Source: Methanobacteriota archaeon
GTDB taxonomy: Archaea > Halobacteriota > Methanomicrobia > Methanomicrobiales > Methanoculleaceae
Direction of reading: 5' to 3'
Length of the DNA stretch: 64,000 bases
Assembly: GCA_023393455.1 (NCBI GenBank)
Contig: JAEWLJ010000029.1
Location: 31,221-95,220 of the forward strand
In this document: one piece after another, positions 62,454 to 64,000 of the stretch
Layout of the letters: each line of letters starts with the position of its first letter
Numbering within the stretch: position 1 is the stretch's first letter
Notes under the pieces: model-generated
Databases searched by the model: none
Seen by the model: the letters and a program-made list of their open reading frames with translations, nothing else
Told to the model about the DNA's origin: nothing
Translations under genes and position numbers: made by a program

Positions 62454-63077
62454 ATGCCCGAAAAAACCCCTGTAAAATGGAGTTTCCCACTCTACCCCGA
62501 TTTAGATAGTCTCATCGCCGAAAAAGACCCCAGCCGGCCTAAAAAGAGGCCCGGCTTGATCAACCGTACTGAAGTCAGGGGTTACCTCACTGAGAACCGC
62601 TGTGGGATAGTTGTTGCCCCGAATGAAGATCCAATAATGGGCTACTATCTGGTGGACGCTCTCAGTATGATTGGACTTGATTACTTTAGCGATGAACAGG
62701 AGCAAGTCGACTCCCTGTGGGACAGATACTACGGATTACTGACGTTAATATACATGGATTCTACAACAGAAAAGCCGGAAATACTCGGAGTATTTGATCC
62801 TACTACATGGGAAGAAGAGTGTAGCACAAAATCTACAGTGGCCCTAACCTATCGAGTACCCGCGCCGCATGGCGAGGAATACCGGGAGAAAACTACAGAA
62901 CATGACATCTCCCAAGTTACCGCAATCACCGATGCTATATGGCACAAGCTTCGAACATGGAGAATTGATAGCCTTATATGTGGAACTCCGAACCTTGTTA
63001 TCCTCGGGAACGGCGAAGAATGGGTGCCAGATACTTCCGAAAAATATCTGCCTATTCCCGAACACGCAGAGGTGTGA
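62454..63077 (+). CDS. Hypothetical protein of the AT-rich island
   Basis: 207 residues, start at ATG 62454 (MPEKTPVKWSFPLY). Mostly soluble with mixed helix and strand (RCGIVVAPNEDPIMGYYLVD, LTLIYMDSTTEKPEILGVFD, ICGTPNLVILGNGEEWVPD). No motif recognised. Codon use is AT-richer than in the genes to the left, a sign of transfer. The next gene starts 2 bases after its stop, so the two form an operon. Confidence 0.6.
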   Translation: MPEKTPVKWSFPLYPDLDSLIAEKDPSRPKKRPGLINRTEVRGYLTENRCGIVVAPNEDPIMGYYLVDALSMIGLDYFSDEQEQVDSLWDRYYGLLTLIYMDSTTEKPEILGVFDPTTWEEECSTKSTVALTYRVPAPHGEEYREKTTEHDISQVTAITDAIWHKLRTWRIDSLICGTPNLVILGNGEEWVPDTSEKYLPIPEHAEV

Positions 63078-63079
63078 AG

Positions 63080-63511
63080 ATGGTTGGATCTTACTTCAAG
63101 GATAAATCATCCTCCGACAAGAGCGATTACAATATCATCAGTAGATATCTCAAACAACTGCGGAGACGTAATTATATTACAAAGGCCGAACCACAAAGTG
63201 GCAGATATTGGTTCAATTTCTACGAAAACAAGTTAATTAAGGATTACATTACCCCATTTAATAAAAATTTCAGCCTCATCATTCGGGGTTCGGATGCGAA
63301 AAAAATGGACTTCTTTGCAATACCTTATCCCGTTCTCGAACCCTTCCTTACGCCTGCATTCGTGAACGTCGATGAAAGGACAGGTACAAGACGATGGATA
63401 TTCAATATCACCAAGGATCATTTCTTACAGACGCAGGGCTTCTACCTCGATGTAAACCCATACTATGGTAACACCTCAGACGTGTTTGGCCTCCCCGAGG
63501 AAGTCAAATAA
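63080..63511 (+). CDS. Hypothetical protein, second gene of the AT-rich operon
   Basis: 143 residues. ATG 63080 follows the upstream stop by 2 bases, with AGAGGTG as a ribosome-binding site. Basic N-terminus (YNIISRYLKQLRRRNYITKA) that could bind nucleic acid, then FNFYENKLIKDYITPFNKNF and WIFNITKDHFLQTQGFYLDV. No family recognised. The frame that opens at 62978 overlaps the previous gene and is not supported. Confidence 0.55.
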   Translation: MVGSYFKDKSSSDKSDYNIISRYLKQLRRRNYITKAEPQSGRYWFNFYENKLIKDYITPFNKNFSLIIRGSDAKKMDFFAIPYPVLEPFLTPAFVNVDERTGTRRWIFNITKDHFLQTQGFYLDVNPYYGNTSDVFGLPEEVK

Positions 63512-63620
63512 GTGGAAAGGGACAAAACAGCGGATCTGGTGAGTGTTAGGAAGGAAGATGCTTTGATTAATAATAACTCCATGGTGCACAGAGAGTCCTA
63601 AAAAGACTGTGCCCAAAATT

Positions 63621-63645
63621 GATTGTAAGACTTGCTCTTACAATC
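63621..63645 (-). terminator. Hairpin after the small leftward gene
   Basis: GATTGTAAGA and TCTTACAATC form a perfect ten-pair stem with a five-base loop. On the minus strand it follows the stop of the gene at 63653 and is followed by AATTTTGGG, so it may end that transcript. Confidence 0.5.
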
Positions 63646-63652
63646 GCTCAAA

Positions 63653-63859
63653 TTAATGTCCAGCGTTACCTTCCTTTAGCTGGACCAACTTCTTTTTGTA
63701 TTCCTCAATGAAATTTTGGAATATGACATCGTCAGTAATCCCCTCCTTTTCCCGGAAACCCTGAATTAAGTCTGATGTCATTGCCTCATTATTTAAGGCG
63801 ATTTCTGCAATGGCTGATACTGCTTGATCCGTTTGTTCATCCATACCAACTGTTTTCAT
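63653..63859 (-). CDS. Small hypothetical protein
   Basis: 68 residues, acidic and helical (SAIAEIALNNEAMTSDLIQG, NFIEEYKKKLVQLKEGNAGH). No family recognised. A TTATAATTTT element at about 63871-63880 on this strand lies 12-21 bases before the ATG and could be the promoter. It ends at a stem-loop. Possibly the regulator or antitoxin of something beyond the window, but there is no evidence. Confidence 0.45.
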   Translation of the reverse strand: MKTVGMDEQTDQAVSAIAEIALNNEAMTSDLIQGFREKEGITDDVIFQNFIEEYKKKLVQLKEGNAGH

Positions 63860-63906
63860 AGAGGTGATCCTAAAATTATAAGGCCCCTCGGATAAAACCG
63901 GGGATC

Positions 63907-64000
63907 ATGGCATTCCGGGAAATTGACGATGATCTCTGGGAGATTGTTCAGAAATACCTCCCCCCAACAAAGCCGCATATCGGTCGACCCCGATGTGATC
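63907..64000 (+). mobile_element. IS5-family transposase, 5' end only (cut by the window)
   Basis: The last 94 bases encode MAFREIDDDLWEIVQKYLPP, then TKPHIGRPRCD, still open at the edge. The pattern W..I..LPP...GRPR is the opening of IS4/IS5-type transposases (DUF4096). The GGCCCCTCGGATAAAACCGG run at 63881-63900 may hold the left inverted repeat. It probably belongs to the mobile material around the AT-rich island. Confidence 0.7.

Overview
The window is about 64 kb of GC-rich (roughly 60% G+C) archaeal DNA. It suggests a hydrogenotrophic methanogen of the Methanomicrobiales, most like Methanoculleus. The grounds are an F420-type LLM oxidoreductase, an NADP-type secondary alcohol dehydrogenase, multi-PAS histidine kinases with the ITHDIRN / ITRHDILNQ H-boxes common in methanogens, the archaeal Ahb heme route, TATA boxes placed for leaderless transcripts, and convergent gene ends that overlap by a few bases. 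The genus is inferred from gene content. No rRNA, tRNA or CRISPR array was recognised.

Layout. 0-7 kb: an AAA/STAND-type ATPase, a CYTH-domain protein, a phosphodiesterase plus radical SAM pair, a PRC-barrel protein, and an overlapping pgk-pfkA glycolytic pair. 7-12 kb: zinc alcohol dehydrogenase, flavin-binding protein, a glycosidase-fold protein and an F420-dependent oxidoreductase. 12-15.8 kb: an ABC ATPase, then a tightly coupled operon of one HTH regulator and three related membrane proteins with a WCP motif, then the remains of a tetR gene with an intact palindromic operator. 15.8-31 kb: aldo/keto reductase, DUF169 protein, secreted hydrolase and C69 peptidase, a four-PAS histidine kinase, cation/proton antiporter, AI-2E-type permease, 3-methyladenine glycosylase and others. 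30.7-36.9 kb: a condensation-domain protein, a catalase and, on the opposite strand, a three-gene heme-b operon in which the heme synthase radical SAM enzyme is fused to a siroheme decarboxylase domain. 37-50 kb: housekeeping and accessory enzymes, an AlkD-like repair protein, a radical SAM enzyme of the peptide-modifying type, a deleted rsgA remnant, a secondary alcohol dehydrogenase and an APC permease. 50-60 kb: a second, large catalase, a stretch of gene scraps, a frameshifted multi-PAS kinase and a receiver-PAS-kinase hybrid. 60-64 kb: two PDDEXK-type nuclease relatives, an AT-richer segment with unknown genes, and the start of an IS5-type transposase cut by the window edge.

How the genes work together. 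Two catalases (about 485 and 707 residues), both needing heme b, sit in the same region as the genes that turn siroheme into heme b. This suggests a local oxidative-stress module in an anaerobe. The pgk-pfkA pair suggests sugar or glycogen turnover. The secondary alcohol dehydrogenase suggests that short alcohols can feed electrons to methanogenesis. Several loci (15.6, 24.1-24.5, 41.4, 52.3-53.1 and 54.6 kb) show recent decay: deletions, partial duplications and a frameshift.
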